A stretch of 64,000 bases of DNA from Oryzobacter faecalis (GCF_046764005.1 NZ_JBKOFW010000004.1:248001-312000), one strand, 5' to 3'. Numbered from the stretch's first letter, positions 1 to 8,442 are shown. The notes: generated by a model not told the origin, from the letters alone. Translations and numbers: made by a program.

Positions 1-486
1 GTACCCGTTGTCCTCGGGCGGGTTGTGCGACGCGGTGACCATGACGCCGGCGTCGGCGCCGAGATGGCGGATCGCGTACGCCAGGACGGGGGTCGGCAGC
101 GGGCGGGGGAGGACGACCGCGCGCCCCCCGGCCCCGGTCACCACCGCGCAGGTGTCGGCGGCGAAGACGTCCGAGCTGGTCCTTGCGTCGAAGCCGACGA
201 CGACGAACGGCTGCGGCCTGACGGTGCGCAGGTACGCGGTGAGGCCGGCCGCGGCCCGGATGACGACCGCCCGGTTCATCCGGTTGGGACCACCGCCCAG
301 GCGGCCGCGGAGGCCGGCGGTCCCGAACTCGAGCATCCCGGACATGGCGTCGGCCAGCTCGGCCGTGGCCTCGGCGTCCCCGCCCTCGGCGCGGACGGCC
401 AGGGACTCGAGATCGGCACGCGTCGCGGGGTCCGGGTCGTCGGCGGCCCAGGTGCGGGCGGCGGCGAGGAGGTCGGCGTCGCTCAC
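1..486 (-). CDS. pmmB: Phosphomannomutase/phosphoglucomutase, N-terminal part (cut by window edge)
   Basis: Reading from a GTG at 486 towards the window edge gives 162 codons of the alpha-D-phosphohexomutase family, which interconverts hexose-1- and hexose-6-phosphates in the cytoplasm. Visible landmarks are the early stretch GTAGLRG near residue 52 and the phosphoserine-loop signature TASHNPPEDNGY at the edge; the serine in TASHNP is the family's phosphorylated catalytic residue. The remaining domains lie outside the window. The start sits 7 bases after the purine nucleoside phosphorylase stop on the same strand, so the two are probably co-transcribed. Mycobacterium tuberculosis has the same deoD-pmmB pairing, which supports the symbol. 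Confidence 0.9.
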   Translation of the reverse strand, partial: MSDADLLAAARTWAADDPDPATRADLESLAVRAEGGDAEATAELADAMSGMLEFGTAGLRGRLGGGPNRMNRAVVIRAAAGLTAYLRTVRPQPFVVVGFDARTSSDVFAADTCAVVTGAGGRAVVLPRPLPTPVLAYAIRHLGADAGVMVTASHNPPEDNGY

Positions 487-493
487 GGGTTCC

Positions 494-1333
494 TCAGATG
501 CGCTCGACGACGGCGGCGAGGAGGCGACCGCAGCGTGCGGCGGCCGCCTGCCCCGCATCGAGGACCTCCTCATGGCTCAGCGGCGTCTCGCTGATGCCCG
601 CGGCGGGGTTCGTGACGAGGGAGATGCCGAGGACCTCGAGGCCGCTCTGCCGGGCGGCGATCGCCTCGAGGGCGGTCGACATGCCCACGAGGTCGCCGCC
701 GATCGTCCTGGCCATCCGCACCTCGGCCGGGGTCTCGTAGTGGGGGCCGCGGAACTGGACGTAGACGCCCTCCTCGAGGGCCGGGTCGACCTCCTGGGCG
801 ACGGCGCGCAGCCGCGGCGAGTACAGGTCGGTGAGGTCGACGAAGTTCGCGCCCTCGATGGGGGAGTGGGCCGTCAAGTTGATGTGGTCGCGAATGAGCA
901 CCGGTGTGCCGGGGGCCCATTCGGGCCGGACGCCGCCGCAGCCATTCGTGATGACGATCGTCGTGCAGCCCGCCGCGGCGGCCGTTCGCACGCCGTGGAC
1001 GACCGCCCGGACGCCACGGCCCTCGTAGAAGTGGGTGCGCGTGCCGTAGACGAGGGCCCTGCGTCCGGTGTCGCCGATGGCGACCGAGCGCATCTGCCCG
1101 CTGTGGCCCGCCACCGCGGCCCGGCCGAACCCGGGGACGTCGGTGTTCTCGATGGTCGCCAGGGTCTCGCCGATGAGGTCGCCCGTCTGGCCCCACCCGG
1201 AGCCGAGGACGAGGGCCACGTCGTGGCGCTCGACGCCGGTGCGCTCGCGGATGACGGCCGCGGCCGCCTCGGCGACAGCGAACGGGTCGGTGCTCGGGTC
1301 GGACAGGTCGTGGCTGGCGGCGCTCTCGGTCAC
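494..1333 (-). CDS. punA: Purine nucleoside phosphorylase (trimeric type)
   Basis: 279 residues, the usual length of trimeric PNP, which phosphorolyses inosine/guanosine and deoxy forms to the base plus (deoxy)ribose-1-phosphate. Motifs in order: LGSGWG (phosphate loop) near residue 43, THFYEG near 100, a HINLT-like stretch near 145, QFRGPHYETPAEVRM near 185, GMST near 210 and SLVTNPAAG near 240, matching substrate-binding segments of the family. It precedes the phosphosugar mutase on the same strand, so ribose-1-phosphate from PNP could be fed to a mutase. The purine catabolism cluster lies 55 kb away in this window, so this gene may act in salvage as well as breakdown. Confidence 0.93.
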   Translation of the reverse strand: MTESAASHDLSDPSTDPFAVAEAAAAVIRERTGVERHDVALVLGSGWGQTGDLIGETLATIENTDVPGFGRAAVAGHSGQMRSVAIGDTGRRALVYGTRTHFYEGRGVRAVVHGVRTAAAAGCTTIVITNGCGGVRPEWAPGTPVLIRDHINLTAHSPIEGANFVDLTDLYSPRLRAVAQEVDPALEEGVYVQFRGPHYETPAEVRMARTIGGDLVGMSTALEAIAARQSGLEVLGISLVTNPAAGISETPLSHEEVLDAGQAAAARCGRLLAAVVERI

Positions 1334-1384
1334 GCAGGGGAGCCTACCGACGCGGCGTCCGCCCTCCTACGCCCCGCCTCGAGC

Positions 1385-1440
1385 GCGACCTACCGCCTGG
1401 TCAGTGCTGTGATCACGACCCTGACCAGGCGGTAGGTCGC
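1385..1440. repeat. Perfect 20-bp inverted repeat with 16-base loop
   Basis: Arms 1385-1404 and 1421-1440 are perfect reverse complements (arm begins GCGACCTACC). The 16-base loop contains the small palindrome GTGATCAC. It lies 50 bases upstream of the PNP start, between PNP and the decayed sequence before the ABC operon. It could be a transcription barrier for the ABC operon (which reads towards it) or a palindromic repeat. No T-tract follows on either strand, so a classical intrinsic terminator is not established. Confidence 0.75.
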
Positions 1441-1503
1441 TCCTTGAGGTGCCGAGGGGGCGCCGACCGTCGACGTCCTGCATCGGCAAGGTGTGGCAAC
1501 CGC

Positions 1504-1815
1504 CGCGAGCTGCGCCTCACGGCACTCGGGGCGAAGCGGCTCGCCGCGGCCGGGGCCGTCCTCGGCGACGGCTTCGACGGCCTCGTCCGCTCGCTCGGTC
1601 TCGACCCCGCCGAAAGGGAGACCGGCCCCACCGCCACCTGGCTCGTGGCTCGGCTCGGGAACCGCGATGGTCTTCGCCTTGGCGGTCCCGGACCGGATGA
1701 TCCCGACGTTCGCCGTCGAGGAGCCCCTCGGCGTGGCCACCGCCCTCGCCGCGGTGGGGCTCACGGTGGCGCTGCTCGTCGTGGCCGGCGACCGCCTGGC
1801 CCGCCGGGCCGACGG
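1504..1815 (+). pseudogene. Possible relic: MarR-like C-terminus followed by a frameshifted membrane segment
   Basis: This stretch has no convincing intact gene. Around 1504-1650, plus-strand frame 1 has coding-like third-position GC and reads like the wing and dimerisation helix of a MarR regulator (NRRELRLTALGAKRLAAAGA, then a LDPAERE-type helix). From about 1666 the coding-like signal shifts to another plus frame and gives a hydrophobic helix (roughly 1722-1790, VATALAAVGLTVALLVVAGD). No start codon with a ribosome site precedes it. I read it as fragments of one or two decayed genes, but it could be chance; a GC3 frame plot and a protein search would decide. Confidence 0.3.
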
Positions 1816-2895
1816 TCAGTCGGTCGTCACGGCGAGGGCGGCGTCGCCGCGCGGGGAAAGGCGCACGGGGTCGCCGGGCGCGTAGTCGGTGACGTCGGTG
1901 TTCGACACCTGCACGGTGACGAGCTCGTCGGACCCGGTCCGCGCGATGACACGGCCGTGCCCGCCGAGGAAGCTCGCCGACACGACGGTCGCGGACGACC
2001 CGTCGGACACCGTTCCCTCCGGGGCCCGTTCGACCCGTACGCCCTCCGGCCGGACGAGCACGACCGCCTCCGGCCCCGACGCGGACCCCGGCAGCAGCGG
2101 CACCGACCCACCGAGCACGTGCGCCCGCCCGTCGGCGATGCGTGCCCTCAGGCGGTTGGTCAGCCCGACGAAGTCGGCGACGAACGGGGTGACGGGGGCG
2201 TTGTAGAGCTCGTCGGGGGAGGCCAGCTGCTCGAGCCGGCCCACCGACATCACCCCCACCCGGTCGGCGACGGCCAGCGCCTCCTCCTGGTCGTGCGTGA
2301 CGAACAGCGTCGTCGTGCCGACCTCGAGCTGGATGCGGCGGATCTCGTCGCGCAGCTGGGTGCGGACCTTGGCGTCGAGCGCCGACAGCGGCTCGTCGAG
2401 CAGGAGCACCTGCGGCTCGATGGCGAGGGCGCGGGCCAGGGCCACGCGCTGCTGCTGCCCGCCGGACATCTGGTGGGCGAACTTGTCGGCGTGCGCGCCG
2501 AGTCCGACGAGGTCGAGCATCTCGGCGGCCCGGGCCCGCCGGGACGCCTTGTCGCGCTTGCGCAGCTCGAGGCCGAACTCGACGTTCTGTCGCGCTGTCA
2601 TGTGCGGGAAGAGGCTGTACGCCTGGAAGACCATCCCCATGTCGCGCCTGTTCGTGGGGATGCCGGTGACGTCGCGGCCGCCGACCTCGATGGTGCCGCT
2701 CGTCGGGTCGTCGAGCCCGGCGAGGCAGCGCAGCGCGGTGGTCTTGCCGCACCCGGAGGGCCCGAGGAGGGCGACGAGCTCGCCCGGCTCGAGGTGCAGG
2801 GTGAGGCCGTCCAGCGCGGCGACCCCGCCGTAGACCCGCCGCAGGTCGGTGAGCTGCACGGCGGTGCCGGTGCGCGTGGGCGTCGAGGTGGTCAT
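1816..2895 (-). CDS. ABC importer ATP-binding subunit (PotA/FbpC type)
   Basis: 359 residues. The N-terminal 240 form an ABC ATPase: Walker A GPSGCGKTT near residue 45, Q-loop (VFQAYSLFP) near 90, signature MSGGQQQR near 144, Walker B LLLDEP near 165 and the switch histidine in FVTHDQEEA near 199. The C-terminal 110 residues are a TOBE-like domain typical of importers for polyamines, iron, sulfate or phosphonates. The start overlaps the upstream permease stop by 4 bases, so this is the last gene of a four-gene operon. The substrate cannot be told from sequence. Confidence 0.9.
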   Translation of the reverse strand: MTTSTPTRTGTAVQLTDLRRVYGGVAALDGLTLHLEPGELVALLGPSGCGKTTALRCLAGLDDPTSGTIEVGGRDVTGIPTNRRDMGMVFQAYSLFPHMTARQNVEFGLELRKRDKASRRARAAEMLDLVGLGAHADKFAHQMSGGQQQRVALARALAIEPQVLLLDEPLSALDAKVRTQLRDEIRRIQLEVGTTTLFVTHDQEEALAVADRVGVMSVGRLEQLASPDELYNAPVTPFVADFVGLTNRLRARIADGRAHVLGGSVPLLPGSASGPEAVVLVRPEGVRVERAPEGTVSDGSSATVVSASFLGGHGRVIARTGSDELVTVQVSNTDVTDYAPGDPVRLSPRGDAALAVTTD

Positions 2896-3743
2896 GCGGA
2901 GGGCTCCTTGCGACGACGGAGTCGGGAGAACGGGGCGGTGCCGGCGCGACCGCTGCCGACGAACGACATCGCGAAGAGGATCGCCGCGACGAACACGAGC
3001 GAGGCCAGCCCGACGGCGACCGAGACCTTCGAGTCGGACTTGCCGAGCTCGTACATCGCGACCTGGAGGTTCTTCTTGGAGAACAGGTTCGCGATCGTGA
3101 ACTCACCGAGGACGAGGGCCACGGACAGGAAGGACGCGGACAGCACCGCGGTGCGCAGGTTGGGGAGGATGACGCGCCACATCACCGTGCCCCAGCCGGC
3201 GCCGAGCGACCGTGCGGCCTCGGCGAGGGTCCGGACGTCGATCGAGCGGAGGCCGGCGTCGATGGCGCGGTACGCGTACGGCAGGACGAGGACGACGTAG
3301 GCGAGCCCGAGCCAGAGGGTCGAGTCGCCGAGGAGGTAGTAGACCCACGCGTAGACGGGGGTGAGCCCGACGACGAGGACGATCGCCGGCACCGTGAGCG
3401 GCAGCAGGCAGATGAACTCGACCGTGCGCGAGAGTCCGGGCAGGCGCAGCCGCACCCAGGTCATCGTCGGGACGAGGAGCAGGAGCATGACGACGACGGT
3501 GATGACGGTGAGCCCGAGCGAGGCGAGGAAGCCCTCGCGCAGCGCCGGGTACTCGAGCGTCACCGCGTCGACGTCGGCCAGCGTCCGCCACGTGTCGAGC
3601 GTGCGCCCCACCCCGCCCGGTCCCTGCGTCGTGAAGTCGAGCATCGCGAGGAGGGGAAGGGTGAAGAAGGTGAGGACGACCGTGAGGACGAGCCACCGGA
3701 AGAGCCGCTGCCGGCGGTGGAACGCCGCCCGCTGCCCGCTCAT
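2892..3743 (-). CDS. ABC importer permease subunit
   Basis: 283-residue inner-membrane permease with about six hydrophobic helices and the cytoplasmic EAA loop (TLAEAARSLGAGWGTVMWRVILP) near residues 185-207, which docks on the ATPase. Its ATG (3743) overlaps the end of the upstream permease by 4 bases and its stop overlaps the ATPase start by 4, showing translational coupling along the operon. Belongs to the BPD_transp_1 family, PotC/CysW-like. A much longer open frame extends upstream, but the ATG at 3743 fits both the overlap and the usual family length. Confidence 0.88.
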   Translation of the reverse strand: MSGQRAAFHRRQRLFRWLVLTVVLTFFTLPLLAMLDFTTQGPGGVGRTLDTWRTLADVDAVTLEYPALREGFLASLGLTVITVVVMLLLLVPTMTWVRLRLPGLSRTVEFICLLPLTVPAIVLVVGLTPVYAWVYYLLGDSTLWLGLAYVVLVLPYAYRAIDAGLRSIDVRTLAEAARSLGAGWGTVMWRVILPNLRTAVLSASFLSVALVLGEFTIANLFSKKNLQVAMYELGKSDSKVSVAVGLASLVFVAAILFAMSFVGSGRAGTAPFSRLRRRKEPSA

Positions 3744-4633
3744 CGCTGCATCCAGCGGCTGGCCCGCTTGTCGAGCCACGCGTACAGGGCCATGACGACC
3801 GCGACGACGACGACCATGGCCAGGGCCATCGCCTTGCCGAGGTTCTCCTGTCCGAGGATGACCTCGGAGCGGAAGGTCGCGGCGATCTGGAGCGGGATGA
3901 GCGGCGAGCCCTGGGAGACGAGTGCGGCGGCGGTGGCGTACGCGGAGAACGCGTTGGTGAACAGCAGCAGCGTCGCGCCGACGAAAGACGGCAGGAGGAT
4001 GGGGGCCGCCACGCGGCGCCAGTACGTCCACGACGTCCCCCCGAGGGTCTCGGTGGCCTCGCGCCACTGCGGGCGCAGGCCCTCGACCGCGGGGAGGAAG
4101 ACGATGAGCATGAGCGGGATCTGGAAGTACAGGTAGACGAGCATGAGGCCCTTGTCCCACTCGTAGAGCCAGATCCCCGTGCCGGTGCTGACGCCGACCT
4201 TTCCGAGGAGCACGGTCAGCAGACCGGTGGTCCCGAAGGCCGCGATGAACGCGAACGCCAGTGCGACACCGCCGAACTGGGCGAGCACACCGCACAGCGA
4301 GGTGACGAACCGCTTGGTGACCGACCCCTCCCGCGCGGTGCTCACGGCATAGGCGAGGAGCGCGCCGATGAGGGCGCCGCCCACGGCCGTGACCGCCGAG
4401 AGGACGAGCGACTGGGTCAGGCCGCGGACGACGGACGGCGAGGTCAGGCCCTCGAGGTTGCCGAGGGTCGGTCGGTTCGACCCGTCGAGGAACGCCCCGA
4501 TGACCACGACGAGCGTCGGGATGAGCAGGAAGACCGTCGTGTACGCGAAGAACGGTACGACGCCCACGAGGGCGCCGGACGGCCGCAGCCGTCCGAGCGC
4601 CCCCGCGGGTCGGGAACGGACCCTGTCAGCCAA
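3740..4633 (-). CDS. ABC importer permease subunit
   Basis: About 297 residues with a TTG start chosen at 4633, which overlaps the binding-protein stop by 8 bases; a GTG about 20 codons further in (just before GVVPFFAYTTVF) is the alternative. Neither has a strong ribosome site. Contains about six membrane helices and an EAA-type loop (REATETLGGTSWTYWRRVAAP) near residue 190. PotB/CysT-like inner-membrane subunit that pairs with the downstream permease. The two permeases differ in sequence, as is usual for heterodimeric channels of this class. Confidence 0.85.
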   Translation of the reverse strand: MADRVRSRPAGALGRLRPSGALVGVVPFFAYTTVFLLIPTLVVVIGAFLDGSNRPTLGNLEGLTSPSVVRGLTQSLVLSAVTAVGGALIGALLAYAVSTAREGSVTKRFVTSLCGVLAQFGGVALAFAFIAAFGTTGLLTVLLGKVGVSTGTGIWLYEWDKGLMLVYLYFQIPLMLIVFLPAVEGLRPQWREATETLGGTSWTYWRRVAAPILLPSFVGATLLLFTNAFSAYATAAALVSQGSPLIPLQIAATFRSEVILGQENLGKAMALAMVVVVAVVMALYAWLDKRASRWMQR

Positions 4634-5774
4634 CCGCGTTGGCCCAGTTGTCGGCGAGGTACTTCTTGCCGGTGTCGGAGTCGGCCTGGGTCGGGACGAC
4701 CGGCGTGCCCTCGACGGCGGGCAGCGCCGCGGCGGCCGTGGCGTCGAGCGTGCCGGCCTTCTGCATCGCGTCGAAGCGGACGGGGCGGGCCCCACCCTTG
4801 AGCCAGAGGTTCTGGCCCTCGTCGCTGTAGAGGTACTCCTGCCACAGGCGCGCGGCGGCCGGGTGCGGCGCGTCGACGTTGATCGCCTGGTAGTAGTACC
4901 CGGCCACGACGGCCTCCTTCGGCACGTAGACCTTCCACGTCGGGAGCTTCGCCGCGTACGCCGCGTTGAGGTAGTCCCAGTCGATGACGAGCGGGGTCTG
5001 CCCCGACTCGACGGTCGCGGCGGTCGGGTCGACGGGCAGGAAGTTGCCCGCTGCCTTGAGCTGCTTGAAGAACTCGACGCCCTTGGCGAGGTCGCCGGCC
5101 GTGCCACCCTCGGCGATGGAGACCATCTGCACGCCCGCGAAGGCGGCGCCGGCCTCGGTCGGGTTGCCGTTGAGAGCGACCTTGCCCTTGTAGTCGGCCT
5201 TGAGGAGGTCCTTGACGCTCGTCGGCGCGGGGACCTTGGCGGAGTCGTAGCCGATGCTCATGTAGCCGCCGTAGTCGTTGATCCACTTGCCGTCCGGGTC
5301 CTTGAAGTCGGCGGGGACGTCGTCCCACGTCGAGACCTTGTACGGGGCGAACATGTCGGTGTTCGCGAGGGCGACCGCGGCACCGAGGTCGAAGACGTCC
5401 GGAGCGCCGGACTGCCCCTTCAGCCGCTTGGCGGTGGCGATCTCGTCGGCGCTGCTGGCGTCGGGCTGGTCGCTCGTGACCTTGATCTCGGGGTACTTCG
5501 CCTGGAAGCCCTTGATGACCTCGCCGTAGTTCGCCCAGTCCGGCGGCAGCGCGATGACGTTGAGCGCCCCCTCCTTCTTGGCGGCGGCCTCGAGGCCCGC
5601 CATCCCGCCGAGGTCCGCGGCGGACGTGGCGGTCTTGGCGTCGCCGGCGGCGGCGGAGCCCGATCCCGAGCTGCCGGAGCCGCTCTCGGTGGGCGGGGAA
5701 CACGCGACGAGCGCGACGGCGACGAGCCCGGTGGCCGCGAGGACCCCCGCGCGCCGGCCGATGTGGTGGGACAT
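4626..5774 (-). CDS. ABC importer substrate-binding lipoprotein
   Basis: 382 residues starting at the ATG at 5774, behind a strong AGGAGG site. An earlier in-frame ATG (5810) lacks this site. The N-terminus is a lipoprotein signal: basic stretch, hydrophobic core and lipobox LVAC with cysteine near residue 26, followed by a Ser/Gly-rich linker. The rest resembles family-1 binding proteins of iron, spermidine/putrescine or aminoethylphosphonate importers (SBP_bac_8-like). First gene of the operon. The ligand is unknown; there is no neighbouring metabolic gene on the same strand to suggest it. Confidence 0.88.
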   Translation of the reverse strand: MSHHIGRRAGVLAATGLVAVALVACSPPTESGSGSSGSGSAAAGDAKTATSAADLGGMAGLEAAAKKEGALNVIALPPDWANYGEVIKGFQAKYPEIKVTSDQPDASSADEIATAKRLKGQSGAPDVFDLGAAVALANTDMFAPYKVSTWDDVPADFKDPDGKWINDYGGYMSIGYDSAKVPAPTSVKDLLKADYKGKVALNGNPTEAGAAFAGVQMVSIAEGGTAGDLAKGVEFFKQLKAAGNFLPVDPTAATVESGQTPLVIDWDYLNAAYAAKLPTWKVYVPKEAVVAGYYYQAINVDAPHPAAARLWQEYLYSDEGQNLWLKGGARPVRFDAMQKAGTLDATAAAALPAVEGTPVVPTQADSDTGKKYLADNWANAVG

Positions 5775-6008
5775 GTGCCTGACCTCCTGAAGGGGTGCGG
5801 CGCGAGCCATCGAGCGGCGTCGCTCCTGAGCCGCACTGTAGGGACATCGGTGAAGGTCCGGAAGCGCACCATTGGCTTTTCGCGCATTCGTTCCCGGGTC
5901 GTGACCTGCTCGTCAGCCCCCGTGCACCGAGACGTTGCGCGATGCGCACCCCTCCCGAGGGGCGCCGGGCCTTCGGGCCGGGGCCCGCCCGGATGGTTGG
6001 ATGGGCCC

Positions 6009-7412
6009 GTGAACGCGCGCTCCAGCAGAGTCGTCATCCTCGGCGGCGGCCCCGGCGGGTACGAGGCCGCCCTCGTCGCCGCGCACCTCGGGGCCGACGT
6101 CACCGTCGTCGAGCGCGACGGCATCGGCGGGGCGGCCGTCCTCACCGACTGCGTCCCCAGCAAGACGCTGATCTCGACCGCCGACTACATGAGCGAGTTC
6201 GAGACCGCCGCGGACCTCGGCGTGCACCTCGAGGACGTCGAGGGCGACGAGGTGACCGACGCCGTCGCCGACCTCCCGGAGGTCAACCGCCGTGTCCTCG
6301 CCCTCGCGGGCGCGCAGAGCCGCGACATCGCCGCCCGCCTCGCCGAGGTCGGCGTGCGCACCGTCGAGGGCACCGGCTCGCTCGTCTCGCCGACCCTGGT
6401 CCGCGCCACGACCGCCGAGGGGCACGTCGACCTCGGGGCCGACATCGTCCTGCTCGCCACGGGGGCCCGGCCGCGGGTCGTGGACAGCGCCCAGCCCGAC
6501 GGCGAACGCATCCTCACGTGGCAGCAGATCTACGACCTGCGCGAGCTGCCCCGCCGCCTCGTCGTCGTCGGGTCGGGTGTCACGGGCGCGGAGCTCGCGC
6601 AAGCCTACCTCGGGCTCGGCTCGGAGGTCGTCCTCGTGTCCTCGCGCGACCGGGTCCTGCCCGGTGAGGATCCGGACGCCGCGCAGGTCATCGAGGACGT
6701 GTTCCGCAAGCGCGGGATGGAGGTGCTCGGCCGCTCGCGGATGGCGTCCGTCGAGCGCACCGCCGACGGTGTCGTCGTCCGGCTCGAGGACGGCCGCGAG
6801 GTCGCCGGGTCGCACGCGCTCCTCGCGGTCGGGTCGGTCGCCCAGACGCAGGGGATCGGCCTCGAGGAGGTCGGGGTCGACCTCCTCCCCTCGGGCCACG
6901 TCGCCGTCGACCGGGTGTCGCGCACCTCGGTCCGGGGTGTCTACGCAGCCGGCGACTGCACCGGGGTGCTGCCGCTCGCCTCGGTCGCCGCGATGCAGGG
7001 CCGGATCGCGATGTCGCACGCCCTCGGCGACGCGGTGGCCCCGCTCGCCCTCGGCGTCGTCTCGGCGAACATCTTCACCGACCCGGAGATCGCCACGGTC
7101 GGGGTCTCCCAGAAGGACGTCGACGAGGAGCGCGTCGACGCCGACGTCCTCACGCTCGCCCTCGGTCGCAACCCGCGGGCCAAGATGCTCGGCATCACCG
7201 ACGGATTCGTGAAGCTGTTCGCGCAGAAGGGCTCCGGGGCCGTCATCGGCGGTGTGGTCGTCGCCCCGCGAGCCTCCGAGCTGATCTTCCCGGTCACGCT
7301 CGCGGTCCAGCACCGGCTCAACGTCGACCAGGTCGCCTCGACGTTCACCGTCTACCCCTCGCTCTCGGGCTCGATCGCCGAGGCGGCGCGCCGCCTGCAC
7401 GCCACCGGCTGA
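6009..7412 (+). CDS. lpdA: NAD(P)H quinone reductase of the flavoprotein disulfide reductase family (LpdA-like)
   Basis: 467 residues with a GTG start at 6009. The FAD-binding GGGPGGYEAA is at residues 12-21 and a second dinucleotide motif, VVVGSGVTGAELA, is near 188; the C-terminal third is the dimerisation domain. In lipoamide dehydrogenases the disulfide site has two cysteines; here only C48 (TDCVPSK) remains and the first is alanine. The C-terminal His-Glu pair is also absent: the equivalent stretch reads YPSLSG. M. tuberculosis LpdA (Rv3303c) shows the same losses and works as a quinone reductase, so electron transfer to quinones is the best inference. It lies near pnp and pmmB, as in mycobacteria. 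Confidence 0.88.
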   Translation: MNARSSRVVILGGGPGGYEAALVAAHLGADVTVVERDGIGGAAVLTDCVPSKTLISTADYMSEFETAADLGVHLEDVEGDEVTDAVADLPEVNRRVLALAGAQSRDIAARLAEVGVRTVEGTGSLVSPTLVRATTAEGHVDLGADIVLLATGARPRVVDSAQPDGERILTWQQIYDLRELPRRLVVVGSGVTGAELAQAYLGLGSEVVLVSSRDRVLPGEDPDAAQVIEDVFRKRGMEVLGRSRMASVERTADGVVVRLEDGREVAGSHALLAVGSVAQTQGIGLEEVGVDLLPSGHVAVDRVSRTSVRGVYAAGDCTGVLPLASVAAMQGRIAMSHALGDAVAPLALGVVSANIFTDPEIATVGVSQKDVDEERVDADVLTLALGRNPRAKMLGITDGFVKLFAQKGSGAVIGGVVVAPRASELIFPVTLAVQHRLNVDQVASTFTVYPSLSGSIAEAARRLHATG

Positions 7413-7714
7413 GCCTGCCCGGACGGAGCGGGAGCCCTCGCCGTCCGCCCGCTCGGATGGCTCGATCGGGCCATGGGCAGCCGCGCCCGGCGCTGCTACG
7501 GTCGCGCCACCAGAGGAGCCGTCACCGACGCGGCCCCCTCGTCGGGGCGAGTCGGTGACGGGTCTCGGGTGCAGCGTCGCCCCGGACCGCACGTCACCCC
7601 CCACGGTCCCCTCCCCACGGGGGTGGCGTGCTTCGCCTGCTCGCCGCGGAACTCCGGGACCGCCTGACGGGTTACGGTGTCAGACCCTGCCGACACCACA
7701 CCGAAGGCACACCG
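7413..7714. other. Intergenic region with a strong stem-loop
   Basis: Between lpdA and the MT0933-like gene. It contains the stem-loop at 7521-7559: perfect 9-bp arms (GTCACCGAC / GTCGGTGAC) enclosing a second GCCCC/GGGGC stem. Just after lpdA (7420-7454) there are two alternative 7-bp stems. At 7665-7684 CTGAC and GTCAG flank a short spacer ahead of the antitoxin-like gene, a possible but unproven operator. No open frame with coding character was seen. Confidence 0.5.
7521..7559. terminator. Stem-loop, possible terminator after lpdA
   Basis: Nine-base perfect outer arms (7521-7529 and 7551-7559) plus an inner GCCCC/GGGGC stem, separated by a small internal loop. Located 110 bases after lpdA and 155 before the next gene. 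No T-run follows, which is common for actinobacterial stem-loop terminators, so the function is inferred. Confidence 0.45.
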
Positions 7715-7993
7715 ATGGCCAAGATCCCCACGAAGTCCCTCATCGCCATGGCGGGAGCAGCCGCCATGAAGGCCCGTGACTACGCCCGCCAGAACCCCGA
7801 CCAGGTGGCGAAGGCGCTCGACCGCGTCGAGGCGACCGTGAGCAGCCGCACCCACGGCAAGTACGACGCCAAGGTCGGCAAGGGCAGCAGCGCCCTGCGC
7901 AAGTCCCTCGGCCTGCCCACGACCGGCACACAGCGCCCCGGCGTCACCAGCACCCCGCCCCCGCCCCCGCCCCCGCCGCCCACGGCGGGCTGA
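7715..7993 (+). CDS. MT0933-like antitoxin family protein
   Basis: 92-residue protein. The central part (NPDQVAKALDRVEATVSSRT, then GKYDAKVGKGSSALRKSLGL) resembles the MT0933/Rv0909 antitoxin family (PF14013), whose members have short helices with a KV...T.GKY...V pattern. The tail has a run of nine prolines before the stop. The N-terminal 20 residues are mildly hydrophobic. No toxin-like gene adjoins it: the next gene downstream is a proline-rich peptide and the upstream gene is lpdA. So either it is an orphan family member with another role or the partner is elsewhere. Family assignment is by pattern recognition only. Confidence 0.6.
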   Translation: MAKIPTKSLIAMAGAAAMKARDYARQNPDQVAKALDRVEATVSSRTHGKYDAKVGKGSSALRKSLGLPTTGTQRPGVTSTPPPPPPPPPTAG

Positions 7994-8086
7994 GGCCCGC
8001 GGGTCCCGCAACCCCCTGTCGCCCGTCCGCCGGTCTAGCGTGACGAGGGTCCGCAGCGCCGTGCACGGAGCGAGGGAGTAGGACCG

Positions 8087-8272
8087 ATGACTGGTCAGCA
8101 GCCGTTGAAGGACCCGGGGTCGACGCCCGACGTCCCGCCGACCGAGCCGGACCAGCCGGCGCCCACCCCGGACGCGCCGCCGCCGGTGACGGAGCCGACG
8201 ACCGCGCCGAACCCGGCCCCCGGAACCTGGGACGACCCGCAGCCGCGCTCCGTGCCGGCTGGTGACGGCTGA
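8087..8272 (+). CDS. Small proline-rich hypothetical protein
   Basis: 61 residues, with an ATG preceded by GAGGGAGTAGGA at a good ribosome-site distance. Nearly a quarter of residues are proline, mixed with Thr, Glu and Asp; there is no signal peptide or membrane helix. Low complexity suggests a disordered, acidic peptide. It sits between the MT0933-like gene and the giant surface protein on the same strand. I do not recognise a family; it could also be a non-coding stretch, although the ribosome site argues for translation. Confidence 0.45.
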   Translation: MTGQQPLKDPGSTPDVPPTEPDQPAPTPDAPPPVTEPTTAPNPAPGTWDDPQPRSVPAGDG

Positions 8273-8442
8273 GCGAGTCCGGGCGCAGGAGTGGGCAGTT
8301 CGCACGTGCCGCATGGCCCGATGTGACTATGTCCCGCCACCCGGCGCCGGTGCTACGTTCGGCGAGCCCGCGGCACGTCCGGGGGGCGCGGCACTGACCA
8401 GGCGGGGCTGCGCCCGTGAGGCGGTACGGGCAGGGAGTCCGA

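Noticed and set aside
1444..3300. 618-residue plus-strand open frame over the ABC ATPase gene
   Set aside because: Beyond about 1650 it is antisense to the ATPase, whose motifs are certain.
4368..7412. One 1014-residue plus-strand open frame across the ABC operon and lpdA
   Set aside because: The N-terminal part is the antisense shadow of the permease and binding-protein genes; LpdA motifs start only at the GTG at 6009.
7473..7667. 64-residue plus-strand open frame before the MT0933-like gene
   Set aside because: Spans the stem-loop at 7521-7559, has no ribosome site and no coding-like third-position bias.
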